This document shows, one piece after another, positions 8,956-16,613 of a stretch of DNA of 64,000 nucleotides (position 1 is the stretch's first letter; each line of letters begins with the position of its first letter). The stretch covers positions 1 to 64,000 of the forward strand of contig JAJUGE010000007.1 in assembly GCA_029268305.1 (NCBI GenBank). The letters are read 5' to 3'. The notes under the pieces are model-generated. The model saw only the letters and a list, made by a program, of their open reading frames with translations. It did no database searches and was not told where the DNA came from. The stretch comes from Alphaproteobacteria bacterium. Its GTDB lineage: Bacteria; Pseudomonadota; Alphaproteobacteria; JAJUGE01. The translations under genes were made by a program, and so were the position numbers.

Positions 8956-9338
8956 ATCGCACCCTCCCTGGAGTGGGGGGACGGGCGGTACGCAGGAGGC
9001 GGGCCGCCAGCCCCTTCGGCTATCGTCTGCCTAACGTGGACGAGGCACAATCCTCACTTGCGGCTGCGGGGAGCGCGGTAGTCGACCGGCCCAACCGACC
9101 GCAAATCGCAAAGTGCTTAATGGCAAATTGCAAAGGATGATCCGCGGCGATTCGCATTATGCGAGGCGCGGCGAGCTTCCACCAAAGGCCAGCCGGTCGC
9201 CTCCAACAGTTTAACCCAACAATTCCGGTGTTTTAGGCAAATCTGCTCACGGCAAGCTGCGCAGGCTAAGCCGTGGCACGTCGGTTGCTCTCCCAGGAGT
9301 GAAGACGAACGCTCACTTGAACTGCAAGGAACAGCGAG
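8956..9338. other. Divergent intergenic region with repeats
   Basis: This 383-base gap separates the TRAP binding-protein gene (leftward) from a LuxR-type gene (rightward) and has no convincing gene. Its middle part is clearly more AT-rich than the surroundings. It holds a 13-base direct repeat (9101-9135, listed separately) and a small palindrome, TCGCA-TTA-TGCGA, at 9152-9164. Both are candidate regulator sites. No clear sigma-70 or EcfG promoter could be assigned. Confidence 0.5.
9101..9135. repeat. Paired 13-base direct repeat, possible operator
   Basis: GCAAATCGCAAAG at 9101-9113 recurs as GCAAATTGCAAAG at 9123-9135, with one mismatch and a 22-base period, about two helical turns. Such phasing suits two protein molecules bound on the same DNA face. 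It lies between divergent genes, 146 bases from the TRAP binding-protein start and 204 from the LuxR-type start. The binding protein is unknown. Confidence 0.45.
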
Positions 9339-10049
9339 ATGCACATGCCGGCGAAGAAGAACATTCATCCGATGCCGCACTCTCAGTCCAGCTTGCGTTA
9401 TGCGACGCTCGCCGATGTGCAGGCATATCTCGTGGGGGGCGATCTGCTGTTCCGCGAAGGCCTGAAGGGGCTGTTCAGCGGCTCCCCTGTCCGTGTCTGC
9501 GGCGAAGCCGCTTCCGTTGCAGAGGCGGTCTCCGAGGGATCCTCGGTTACGCCGGACGTGGTGATCCTTCTGGACGCTCCGCGGGCGTGTGCCGCCGAGC
9601 TGCGGCGGGTCTGGCCGGAGGTGCGCTGCGTCGTTCTCGCTCGCCAAGCCAGCGCGGACGCGCTGCGGTCAGCCATTCGGCTCGGCGTCGACGGCTATCT
9701 CCTGACCGACATGTCGCCCGCGGCGCTCGTGCAGTCGATCAGCCTGATCAGGACGGGCGAGAACGTGTTTCCGGCGCGGCTGACCGCCGAGATGCTTGAG
9801 AGCCCGCGATCGCAGGAGATGGTGAGCTGCCACGCCGCGAACCTCACGCCGCGCGAGATCGATATCCTGCACGGCCTGCTGAACGGCTACTCCAACAAGG
9901 TGATCGCCAACAAGCTCGGCACGACCGATGCGACGGTAAAGGCGCAGCTCAGGCATCTGCTCCGCAAGATCGGCGCCGAGAACCGGACTCAGGCGGCATT
10001 GTGGGCCCGGGCGCAGGGGCTCGCCGCCGACGACCGGGCCGACGGATGA
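9339..10049 (+). CDS. LuxR-family regulator with degenerate receiver domain
   Basis: This 236-residue regulator has a receiver-like N-terminal half and a LuxR helix-turn-helix at about 165-225 (LTPREIDILHGLLNGYSNKVIANKL). The receiver is eroded: the acidic pair normally found before the FREGL motif is replaced by Gly-Gly (AYLVGGDLLFREGL), although an Asp remains in ILLDAPRA. Phosphorylation by a kinase may therefore not occur. The start is ATG 9339, with AAGGA seven bases upstream. No kinase gene is adjacent. Its targets are unknown; the divergent TRAP gene is one candidate. Confidence 0.85.
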   Translation: MHMPAKKNIHPMPHSQSSLRYATLADVQAYLVGGDLLFREGLKGLFSGSPVRVCGEAASVAEAVSEGSSVTPDVVILLDAPRACAAELRRVWPEVRCVVLARQASADALRSAIRLGVDGYLLTDMSPAALVQSISLIRTGENVFPARLTAEMLESPRSQEMVSCHAANLTPREIDILHGLLNGYSNKVIANKLGTTDATVKAQLRHLLRKIGAENRTQAALWARAQGLAADDRADG

Positions 10050-10148
10050 TCTGGCCGGCGGGGCGCGATATCCCACGCTCCGCTGGCAAGCCGCCAGCGA
10101 ATTCGGGCGCTTGCGTCGGAAGATGAAGTGCGGTACTCCGGATGATAT

Positions 10149-10163
10149 TGCGAGTTGTTCGCA
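10149..10163 (+). promoter_or_regulatory. Fur-like palindrome before iron ABC genes
   Basis: TGCGA-GTTGT-TCGCA is a perfect 5-base inverted repeat with a 5-base centre, in the context ATTGCGA...TCGCATC. It lies 20 bases upstream of the iron-binding protein start at 10184. The shape and half-sites resemble Fur-family boxes described in alphaproteobacteria. Binding here would block transcription or translation initiation when iron is plentiful. The assignment rests on sequence resemblance and on the gene downstream. Confidence 0.6.
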
Positions 10164-10183
10164 TCGTTGCTCCGGAGGTTCCC

Positions 10184-11215
10184 ATGAGAGACGTGCTCGT
10201 TCGCGGCGCGTGTGTGGTCGGGCTTTCCGTCTCGGCTTTGGCCGGCGGTGTATCGACGGCGATCGCCGCCGATGAGGTGAACGTCTACTCCTATCGGCAG
10301 CCCTTTCTCGTCGAACCGCTCTTCAAGGCATTTACTCAAGAGACCGGGATCAAGGTCAATGTGGTTCATGCCGACCAGGGCCTGACCGAGCGCCTCCAGC
10401 GCGAGGGGCGCAACAGCCCCGCGGACGTCATCCTCACCGTCGATATCGGACGTCTGGACGAAGCTAAGGCGGCCGACGTGACGCAGGCGGTGGAATCGGA
10501 GACGTTGGAAGCCAACATTCCAGAGCATTTCCGCGATCCCGAGGGCCACTGGTTCGGCCTCACCACGCGCGCCCGAATCATCTTCGCCGCGAAGGATCGG
10601 GTCGATCCGTCGCAGCCGATCAACTACGAGGATCTCGCCGATCCGAAATGGAAGGGTCGGATCTGTACGCGCAGCGGCAAGCATGTCTATCAGATCGGTC
10701 TGCTCGCCTCGATGATCGCACACCACGGCGCCGAAGAGGCCGAGAAGTGGCTGGCCGGTGTGAAGGACAACCTCGCGCGCAAGCCTCAGGGCGGAGATCG
10801 GCAGCAGGCTGAGGCGATCAGTCAGGGCGTCTGCGATATCGCGCTTTCGAACAGCTATTACTATGGCCACATGCTCGACAACCCGGAGCAGAAGCCCTGG
10901 GCCGAGGCCGTCAACGTGATCTTCCCGAACCAGGACGGGCGTGGGACGCACGTCAACATCAGCGGCGTTTCTCTCGCCAAGCACGCTCCGAACCGGGAAA
11001 ATGCCGTGAAACTGATGGAGTTCCTGTCGAGCGAGCAGGCGCAGGAGATCTATGCGCAGCGGAACTATGAATATCCGGTCAAGCCAGGTGTGCCGCTGGC
11101 GGAGCTGCTGCGCGATCTGGGCGAGTTCAAGGTAGACGACCTCAGCCTCGCGACCGTGGCCGAGCACCGCGAAGAGGCGTTCCGCATGGTCGACCGGGTC
11201 GGTTACGACCAGTAG
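10184..11215 (+). CDS. Iron(III) ABC transporter substrate-binding protein
   Basis: This 343-residue periplasmic binding protein belongs to the FutA/FbpA ferric family. It has a signal peptide ending near TAIAADEV, then the typical VNVYSYRQPFL start, LTERLQREG, and a tyrosine cluster NSYYYGHML that normally coordinates iron. The start is ATG 10184, with GGAGG six bases upstream. A 14-codon upstream extension would run through the Fur-like site and is unlikely. A permease gene follows 26 bases later. It captures ferric iron, or an Fe-chelate, in the periplasm. Confidence 0.9.
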   Translation: MRDVLVRGACVVGLSVSALAGGVSTAIAADEVNVYSYRQPFLVEPLFKAFTQETGIKVNVVHADQGLTERLQREGRNSPADVILTVDIGRLDEAKAADVTQAVESETLEANIPEHFRDPEGHWFGLTTRARIIFAAKDRVDPSQPINYEDLADPKWKGRICTRSGKHVYQIGLLASMIAHHGAEEAEKWLAGVKDNLARKPQGGDRQQAEAISQGVCDIALSNSYYYGHMLDNPEQKPWAEAVNVIFPNQDGRGTHVNISGVSLAKHAPNRENAVKLMEFLSSEQAQEIYAQRNYEYPVKPGVPLAELLRDLGEFKVDDLSLATVAEHREEAFRMVDRVGYDQ

Positions 11216-11241
11216 CTCCCATCGAGGCGCGAGCGGGGAGC

Positions 11242-12999
11242 GTGACCATATCCGCGTCGGCGCCTGCCGCGGCCACGGGCGATCGGTGGCGCCTGGCCTC
11301 GAAGGCGAATAAGTGGACGGCAGCGACCGCGGCGGTTGCCGCCGTCGCTGCGCTCCCGATCCTTGCGGTGATTTACCTCGCCGTTACCCCGGCCGCCGAG
11401 ATCTGGCAGCATCTCGCATCCACCGTTCTGCCGGCGTATTCGCTCAACACCGCTCTGCTTTCCGCCGGGGTCGGCCTCGGCACGGCCGTAATCGGCGTCG
11501 CGGCGGCGTGGCTGGTGACGATGTGCCGCTTCCCTGGTGTGCGATGGTTCGAATGGGCGCTCCTGCTGCCCCTCGCCATGCCGGCATACGTGGTCGCCTA
11601 TGTGTACACGGACCTGCTCGAATATGCAGGACCGTTACAGACGCTTCTCCGGGACGTCTTCGGCTGGTCGAGCGCCCGCGACTATTGGTTCCCCGACATC
11701 AGGAGCCTGGGCGGTGCCATCGGCGTATTCACGCTCGTGCTCTATCCCTACGTCTATCTGCTCGCGCGGGCGGCCTTCCTCGAGCAATGCGTCTGCGTCC
11801 TCGAAGTGAGCAGGGTGCTAGGGCGGGGAGCCTGGGGCACCTTCTTCGCGGTGGCGCTGCCGCTGGCGCGCCCGGCCATCGTCGTCGGCATCATTCTCGT
11901 GACGATGGAGACGCTGAACGACTACGGCACCGTTCACTATTTCGCCGTCCAGACGTTCACCGTCGGCATCTTCGATGTCTGGCAGCATCTCGGAAACGCG
12001 GCGGGCGCGGCGCAGTTGGCCCTGGTGCTGCTGGTGGTCGTGATGCTGCTGATCTTCGCCGAGCGGGCGGCACGACGTGGACAGCGCTATCATCATGCCA
12101 CCAGCCGCTACAGCGCTTTGACGAGGCTGGAGCTGAAGGGGCGCCACGCCGCCGCGGCCGTCACGGTATGCGTGATGCCGATCCTGCTCGGCTTTGCAGT
12201 GCCCGTGTTGGTCCTGCTGCGCTACACGCTCTTTCATCCGCATCCGGGCGGCTTCTGGTCCCGCTTCTGGGTAGAGGCCGGCAACAGCATGCTCGTATCC
12301 GGTCTGGCGGCCGTCTTCGCCGTGCTGATCGGACTCTTTCTCGCTTACGGGAACCGGCTCCATCGGGGACGGGCGCTGCTGATCGCGAGCCGTTTCGCCT
12401 GCCTCGGCTATGCAGTGCCCGGGGCGGTGCTCGCCCTCGGCGTGATTATCCCGTTCGCGGCCTTCGACAATGCGGTCGATGCGGCTATGCGCGATACTTT
12501 CGGGATATCGACGGGGCTGCTGCTCAGCGGCACGGTCGCCGCGATCATCTTCGCGTTGACGGTGCGTTTTCTGGCCCTCTCTTTCGGGGCCATCGAGGCG
12601 GGCCTCGGTCGGGTGACGCCGGTGATGGAGGAGACCGCGCGCAGCCTGGGTCACGGGCCCCGCAGCCGGCTGCTGCGGGTCCATGCACCGATGATCCGCG
12701 GCAGCGTCCTGACCGCCGCAGTGCTGGTGTTCGTCGATTCGATGAAAGAGTTGCCGATGACGCTTCTGCTGCGCCCGTTTAATTTCGAGACCTTGGCCAC
12801 CGGCGTGTTCCAGTACGCCTCGGACGAACGGATCGAGCAGGCTGCCCTTCCGGCGCTGGCGATCGTCGCCGCCGGAGTGGTTCCGGTGATCCTGCTCAGC
12901 AAAATGATAGCGAGGTCGAGGGCAGGTAGCGGCGCGGCACAACCCGAGGCGGAGGCAACCGTTACCCCCGATCCTCGGGCCGCTGCACCCGCCGCATAG
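11242..12999 (+). CDS. Iron(III) ABC transporter permease, two-domain (FbpB type)
   Basis: This 585-residue inner-membrane permease carries two fused binding-protein-dependent transport domains, as in FbpB/SfuB. It has about twelve hydrophobic segments and two ATPase-coupling loops, VSRVLGRGAWGTFFAVALPL and EETARSLGHGPRSRLLRVH. The start is GTG 11242, with GGGGAG just upstream. It forms an operon with the preceding binding protein. The usual third gene, the ATPase (FbpC), is absent: the next gene converges only 5 bases after the stop. An ATPase encoded elsewhere must drive it. Confidence 0.9.
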   Translation: MTISASAPAAATGDRWRLASKANKWTAATAAVAAVAALPILAVIYLAVTPAAEIWQHLASTVLPAYSLNTALLSAGVGLGTAVIGVAAAWLVTMCRFPGVRWFEWALLLPLAMPAYVVAYVYTDLLEYAGPLQTLLRDVFGWSSARDYWFPDIRSLGGAIGVFTLVLYPYVYLLARAAFLEQCVCVLEVSRVLGRGAWGTFFAVALPLARPAIVVGIILVTMETLNDYGTVHYFAVQTFTVGIFDVWQHLGNAAGAAQLALVLLVVVMLLIFAERAARRGQRYHHATSRYSALTRLELKGRHAAAAVTVCVMPILLGFAVPVLVLLRYTLFHPHPGGFWSRFWVEAGNSMLVSGLAAVFAVLIGLFLAYGNRLHRGRALLIASRFACLGYAVPGAVLALGVIIPFAAFDNAVDAAMRDTFGISTGLLLSGTVAAIIFALTVRFLALSFGAIEAGLGRVTPVMEETARSLGHGPRSRLLRVHAPMIRGSVLTAAVLVFVDSMKELPMTLLLRPFNFETLATGVFQYASDERIEQAALPALAIVAAGVVPVILLSKMIARSRAGSGAAQPEAEATVTPDPRAAAPAA

Positions 13000-13004
13000 A
13001 TCGA

Positions 13005-13514
13005 TCAGGCAGCTTTCTTCGCCTGCTGCATCGCCTTCTTGTTGATCTCGCCGACAGCGAGCTTGTTCAGCTTCTCGTCGGTCGCCGACTCTTCGTTCAG
13101 CGTCTCCTGGAGAAGCTTGGCGGCGTTCTTATGGCCGAGCGCGTCCGCCAGCGCCCGGAGAGACCCGTACGAGGAGATCTCGTAGTGCTCTACCTTCTGG
13201 GCCGCGACGATGAGAGCGGCATCGAGCACCTCCGGCGTCTTGACCTCCTCCATGATCTCCTTGCCTTCCTCGATCAGGCCTTCCATGGCTTCGCACGGCT
13301 TCCCGCGCTTGCGGAGATCGAGGTCGTCGAAGATTTGCTCGAGCCTATCGATCTGCCCCCGGGTTTCCTCCAGGTGCATCTCGAACGCCTGCTTCAGCTT
13401 GTCCGAGGATGCGGCTTTCGCCATCTTCGGCAGGGCCTTCGCCAGCTGCTTCTCCGCGTGATAGATGTCGCGGAGTTCTTCCACGAACAGATCCTGTACG
13501 TCCTTGACGGGCAT
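13005..13514 (-). CDS. YciE-like ferritin-fold stress protein (DUF892)
   Basis: This 169-residue, mostly helical protein is of the DUF892/YciE family, a four-helix ferritin-like bundle. Carboxylate and His residues in LFVEELRDIYHAEKQL, FEMHLEET, KVEHYEISSYGSL and LNEESATDEKL are placed as in diiron members. The C terminus is Lys/Ala-rich (KKAMQQAKKAA). The biochemical role of the family is uncertain, and members are stress-induced. An EcfG-type promoter (13564-13588) lies about 50 bases upstream. A second, more distant relative is at 55075-55581. Confidence 0.9.
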   Translation of the reverse strand: MPVKDVQDLFVEELRDIYHAEKQLAKALPKMAKAASSDKLKQAFEMHLEETRGQIDRLEQIFDDLDLRKRGKPCEAMEGLIEEGKEIMEEVKTPEVLDAALIVAAQKVEHYEISSYGSLRALADALGHKNAAKLLQETLNEESATDEKLNKLAVGEINKKAMQQAKKAA

Positions 13515-13563
13515 GGCGATGAGTCTCCTGATTGATGTTTCTCCCGTGCGGGAGCAGTCCGAG

Positions 13564-13588
13564 AACCCTTGATGGGCGTCTGAGTTCC
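13564..13588 (-). promoter_or_regulatory. EcfG-type promoter for the YciE-like gene
   Basis: On the minus strand the sequence reads GGAAC, then 17 bases, then GTT. This matches the alphaproteobacterial general-stress sigma (EcfG/RpoE2/SigT) consensus GGAAC-N16-17-CGTT, although the base before GTT here is G. The predicted transcript start is about 40 bases before the ATG at 13514. The same element with the same spacing recurs before five other small genes here. Confidence 0.75.
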
Positions 13589-13628
13589 ACGCCGCTTACG
13601 CGGGACCTCGCAAGGTCTGAAGGCGCCG

Positions 13629-13787
13629 CTACATCTGGCGTTTGGTATCCTCTGCACTACGCTCGATCGCCTGGCCGCCGGATTGGATATCTTCACCCGC
13701 CCCTTCGATGGTGTTGCACGCTGACAGGAAGAGCGCGGCAGCCGACGCCGCCACCAGGAACAAGGCTCGAATCGGATTAGTCGTCAC
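13629..13787 (-). CDS. Entericidin-family small lipoprotein
   Basis: This 52-residue protein has a hydrophobic signal and lipobox LSAC, then NTIEGAGEDIQSGGQAIE, the entericidin A/B signature. Entericidins are small membrane lipoproteins produced under stress or in stationary phase, and EcnB has been described as a bacteriolytic toxin. The start is GTG 13787, preceded by GGAG. Longer in-frame starts would add an unrelated leader and run over the promoter. An EcfG-type promoter lies at 13821-13845. Only one copy is present, with no separate antidote/toxin pair visible. Confidence 0.85.
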   Translation of the reverse strand: MTTNPIRALFLVAASAAALFLSACNTIEGAGEDIQSGGQAIERSAEDTKRQM

Positions 13788-13820
13788 TTTGGTCGCTCCG
13801 GAAGATTGTTGTCTCCCCGC

Positions 13821-13845
13821 AACAGGCGAGGCGGCAACTGGTTCC
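13821..13845 (-). promoter_or_regulatory. EcfG-type promoter for the entericidin gene
   Basis: On the minus strand: GGAAC-N17-GTT, with the -10 part at 13821-13823. It is 33 bases upstream of the GTG start at 13787, giving a predicted leader of about 25 bases. It lies between the divergent entericidin and recQ genes. The spacing is identical to that of the YciE-like promoter 250 bases away. Confidence 0.75.
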
Positions 13846-13893
13846 AGTTGCCAGTGGAGGACAGCCTGATTCCGCCTGGACGCCAGGTGTGAT

Positions 13894-15759
13894 ATGAGCG
13901 GACTCCTCCCATGCCGCTCTCCCGTAACGTGGTCCGACGCCGCCATGCCGCAAACGCCGCTGGAACTCCTCCGATCGACCTTCGGGTTCGAGGCGTTCCG
14001 CGGACATCAGGCCGAAGTGATCGACCATGTCGTAGCAGGTGGCGATGCGCTCGTGGTCATGCCGACCGGTGGCGGCAAGTCGCTCTGCTACCAGGTGCCC
14101 GGACTCCTGCGATCGGGCGTCGCGGTGGTGGTGTCGCCGCTGATCGCGCTGATGCAGGATCAGGTGGCTGCGCTCCGCCAACTGGGCGTGCGTGCCGCAG
14201 CGCTGAACTCGACGCTCGATCTCGCCGAAGCTGCGGAGGTCGAAAAGGCGATACGGCTGGAGGAACTGGACATCGTCTACGTGGCGCCCGAGCGTCTGCT
14301 GACGGACAGGTTCCTGCATCACCTCGACCATTGCCGCGTCGCCCTGTTCGCCATCGACGAGGCGCACTGCGTTTCGCAATGGGGCCACGACTTCAGGCCC
14401 GAATATCTGCAGCTCACGCTGTTGCACGAGCGCTATCCCGACGTACCGCGCATCGCGCTGACGGCAACGGCGGATCATCAGACGCGGCGCGACATCGTCG
14501 ATCGGCTGGCGCTCGGCTCCGGCCGCATCTTCGTCGCCGGTTTCGATCGTCCGAACATCCGCTATCGGGTCGCACCGAAACAGGACGCGCGCAGCCAGCT
14601 CCTGCGCTTCATCGAAGCCGAGCACCGGGGCGACTCCGGGATCGTCTACTGCAACACGCGACGTGCCGTCGACGAGACGGCGACGTGGCTGACGGGGCGG
14701 GGGATTGCGGCGCTTCCGTATCACGCCGGCCTCGATCGGGCCGACCGCGCCGCGCACCAGGACCGGTTCCTCCGGGAGGAGGGGCTGGTGATGGTGGCGA
14801 CGATCGCGTTCGGTATGGGAATCGACAAGCCGGACGTGCGGTTCGTTGCCCATCTCGACCTGCCGAAGAGCCTCGAGGCGTATTACCAGGAGACCGGGCG
14901 GGCCGGCCGCGACGGCCTCGCGTCCGATGCGTGGATGGTCTATGGCCTCGCAGACGTGGTCCGCGTCCGGCAGCTGATCGAAGGCTCCGCCGCACCGGAC
15001 ACGCAGAAGCGGCTGGAGCGGCAGAAGCTCGATGCGCTCCTCGGCTTCTGCGAGACGGTGCAGTGCCGCCGCCAGGTGCTGCTCGCCTATTTCGGCGATT
15101 CCTGCGAGCCGTGCGGTAACTGCGACACCTGTCTCGAGCCGCCGGAGGTGTTCGATGGGACGGAGGTGGCACAGAAGCTGCTCTCCTGCGTCTATCGGAC
15201 CGGCCAGCGGTTCGGCGCCGGCCACGTCATCGACATCCTGCGCGGCCGCGACAGCGAGCGCATTCGGCAGCTCGGTCACGATCGTCTGTCCACCTGGGGA
15301 ATCGGCAAGGAGCTTTCCGCGAATCAGTGGCGATCGGTCGTGCGCCAGTTGCTCGCGAGCGGGCTGCTCGTCGTCGATCCCGACGGTCACGGCGCTTTGC
15401 ACGTGGCGGCCGAATGCCGAGCGGTTCTGAAAGGGGAGCGGCGGATCGCCTTGCGCCGCGAGGTCTCGGGGCGGCCGGCCGGCAAATCGGCGACGAGCCG
15501 GTCGGCGGTCATCGAGGACGGCGATCGCGCCCTATTCGAAGAGTTGCGAGCCCTCAGGCGCAGACTCGCCGATGAACAGGGTGTACCGCCCTACGTGATT
15601 TTCCACGACAGCACGCTCGCCGACATGGCGCAGCGTCGACCTGGCAGCCGCCAGTCGCTGGCAAACGTCAGCGGCGTCGGCGGGCGCAAGCTGGAGCTAT
15701 ACGGAGATGCCTTTCTCGAGGTCATCACGCATCACCAGTCGATGGCCCGCGTGTCCTGA
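13894..15759 (+). CDS. recQ: ATP-dependent DNA helicase RecQ
   Basis: This is a 621-residue 3'-5' DNA helicase for recombination and fork repair. Walker A is MPTGGGKSLCYQVP and the DEAH box is IDEAHCVSQWGHDFRPEY. The second RecA lobe has HAGLDRADR and ETGRAGRDG. The zinc-binding cysteines are in CRRQ...CEPCGNCDTC, followed by winged-helix and C-terminal HRDC domains (FHDSTLADMA). All core motifs are intact. The start at 13894 has a modest AGGTG. ATG 13945 (MPQTPLELL) would also give a complete protein. It is transcribed divergently from the entericidin gene. Confidence 0.95.
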   Translation: MSGLLPCRSPVTWSDAAMPQTPLELLRSTFGFEAFRGHQAEVIDHVVAGGDALVVMPTGGGKSLCYQVPGLLRSGVAVVVSPLIALMQDQVAALRQLGVRAAALNSTLDLAEAAEVEKAIRLEELDIVYVAPERLLTDRFLHHLDHCRVALFAIDEAHCVSQWGHDFRPEYLQLTLLHERYPDVPRIALTATADHQTRRDIVDRLALGSGRIFVAGFDRPNIRYRVAPKQDARSQLLRFIEAEHRGDSGIVYCNTRRAVDETATWLTGRGIAALPYHAGLDRADRAAHQDRFLREEGLVMVATIAFGMGIDKPDVRFVAHLDLPKSLEAYYQETGRAGRDGLASDAWMVYGLADVVRVRQLIEGSAAPDTQKRLERQKLDALLGFCETVQCRRQVLLAYFGDSCEPCGNCDTCLEPPEVFDGTEVAQKLLSCVYRTGQRFGAGHVIDILRGRDSERIRQLGHDRLSTWGIGKELSANQWRSVVRQLLASGLLVVDPDGHGALHVAAECRAVLKGERRIALRREVSGRPAGKSATSRSAVIEDGDRALFEELRALRRRLADEQGVPPYVIFHDSTLADMAQRRPGSRQSLANVSGVGGRKLELYGDAFLEVITHHQSMARVS

Positions 15760-15899
15760 GCCGCGGCCGGCGCAATCGGTGCAGGTCGGGTGGTCGGGGC
15801 GAATTCGGGCCGTATCGGCGCTATTGCCGCGCCACAAGTGACTTCGGGCCGGCGTCCTCGCGCAGCCGGCCCGGGTCGATCCTCTGGAGCGCTCGATCG

Positions 15900-16346
15900 T
15901 CAGGCGGCGGAGCCTTGCATCATCGGGCGATCCAAGCGGTCGCGGAGGCTAGCCGGGCGCGGGGTCTCCCGCGTGACCGCCGCGGCGGGATCGCCGGCAA
16001 CCTGGGCGACGATGCCGTCGGCTCGGGGCGATGCAGCGATTTCGGCGGCATGGATCCCACCATAAGCAGCGGGGCGCGGGCCGCGGGCGTCGCCGAAGAT
16101 CGGGTTGGCGCGCTGCTTGTTCAGGATCTCGTTCGTCCGGCGCAGCTCGGTCAGCAGCAACTCGGTCTGCATGCGCTGGGCTACCTCGATCGCATCGAGA
16201 CGTCGCTTGACGCCGAAGACCGCGAACGGCAGGACGCACCAGAGCGCGCCGATCAGGAGCAGTGCACACATGAAGGTGAAGCCGGTCCAACTCAGATCCG
16301 CGAGCGTGTTCCCGAGCACCATGCTGAGGTCGACTGGCTGCTGCAT
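15900..16346 (-). CDS. Small single-pass membrane protein, unknown function
   Basis: I do not recognise a characterised family. The 148-residue product has one strong membrane segment at about 20-46 (FTFMCALLLIGALWCVLPFAVFGV), followed by a basic KRR and a short amphipathic helix (AIEVAQRMQTELLLTELRRTNEIL), then a low-complexity Ala/Pro/Arg tail. AGGAGA lies eight bases before the ATG, and codon use matches the neighbours. It stands alone between recQ, which converges on it, and the pteridine-reductase gene. Confidence 0.7.
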   Translation of the reverse strand: MQQPVDLSMVLGNTLADLSWTGFTFMCALLLIGALWCVLPFAVFGVKRRLDAIEVAQRMQTELLLTELRRTNEILNKQRANPIFGDARGPRPAAYGGIHAAEIAASPRADGIVAQVAGDPAAAVTRETPRPASLRDRLDRPMMQGSAA

Positions 16347-16613
16347 CGAGACTATCTCCTGTTACGGCGGTGCAGGCGACCGCGCCTTCGCGTGTTCCGG
16401 CCGCCCGGGTTGAATCAATACGGCCATCAGCATCGCCGCCTTTTGCTAACATGTCGTAAAATTCAGGGTCAATCCAGAACTTGTCGCAAATACCAGACAA
16501 CTAGTTTTCGCTCGCGCCGGAAGCATAATTCAAATGCGCATAAAATATAAAAGGTCGGGCTGCGGTGCCCGGGCCCGTCTCCGGCGCAGGAACGAAAGGA
16601 CGAATCGGCGGGT
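16347..16613. other. AT-rich divergent intergenic region
   Basis: This 267-base gap between a leftward membrane-protein gene and the rightward SDR-folB pair is AT-rich from about 16440 to 16555. It holds TGTCGTAAA at 16452-16460 and TGTCGCAAA at 16482-16490, 30 bases apart, and the inverted repeat TTGTC-N10-GACAA at 16481-16500. These are possible operator elements. No gene is visible. Confidence 0.4.

Noticed and set aside
9117-9647. Minus-strand frame overlapping the gap upstream of the LuxR-type gene
   Set aside because: No ribosome site or known domain, and it runs antisense into the regulator gene.
11313-12782. 489-codon frame overlapping the iron permease in another frame
   Set aside because: Arg/Gly/Ala-rich shadow of a permease whose own frame has clear transport motifs.
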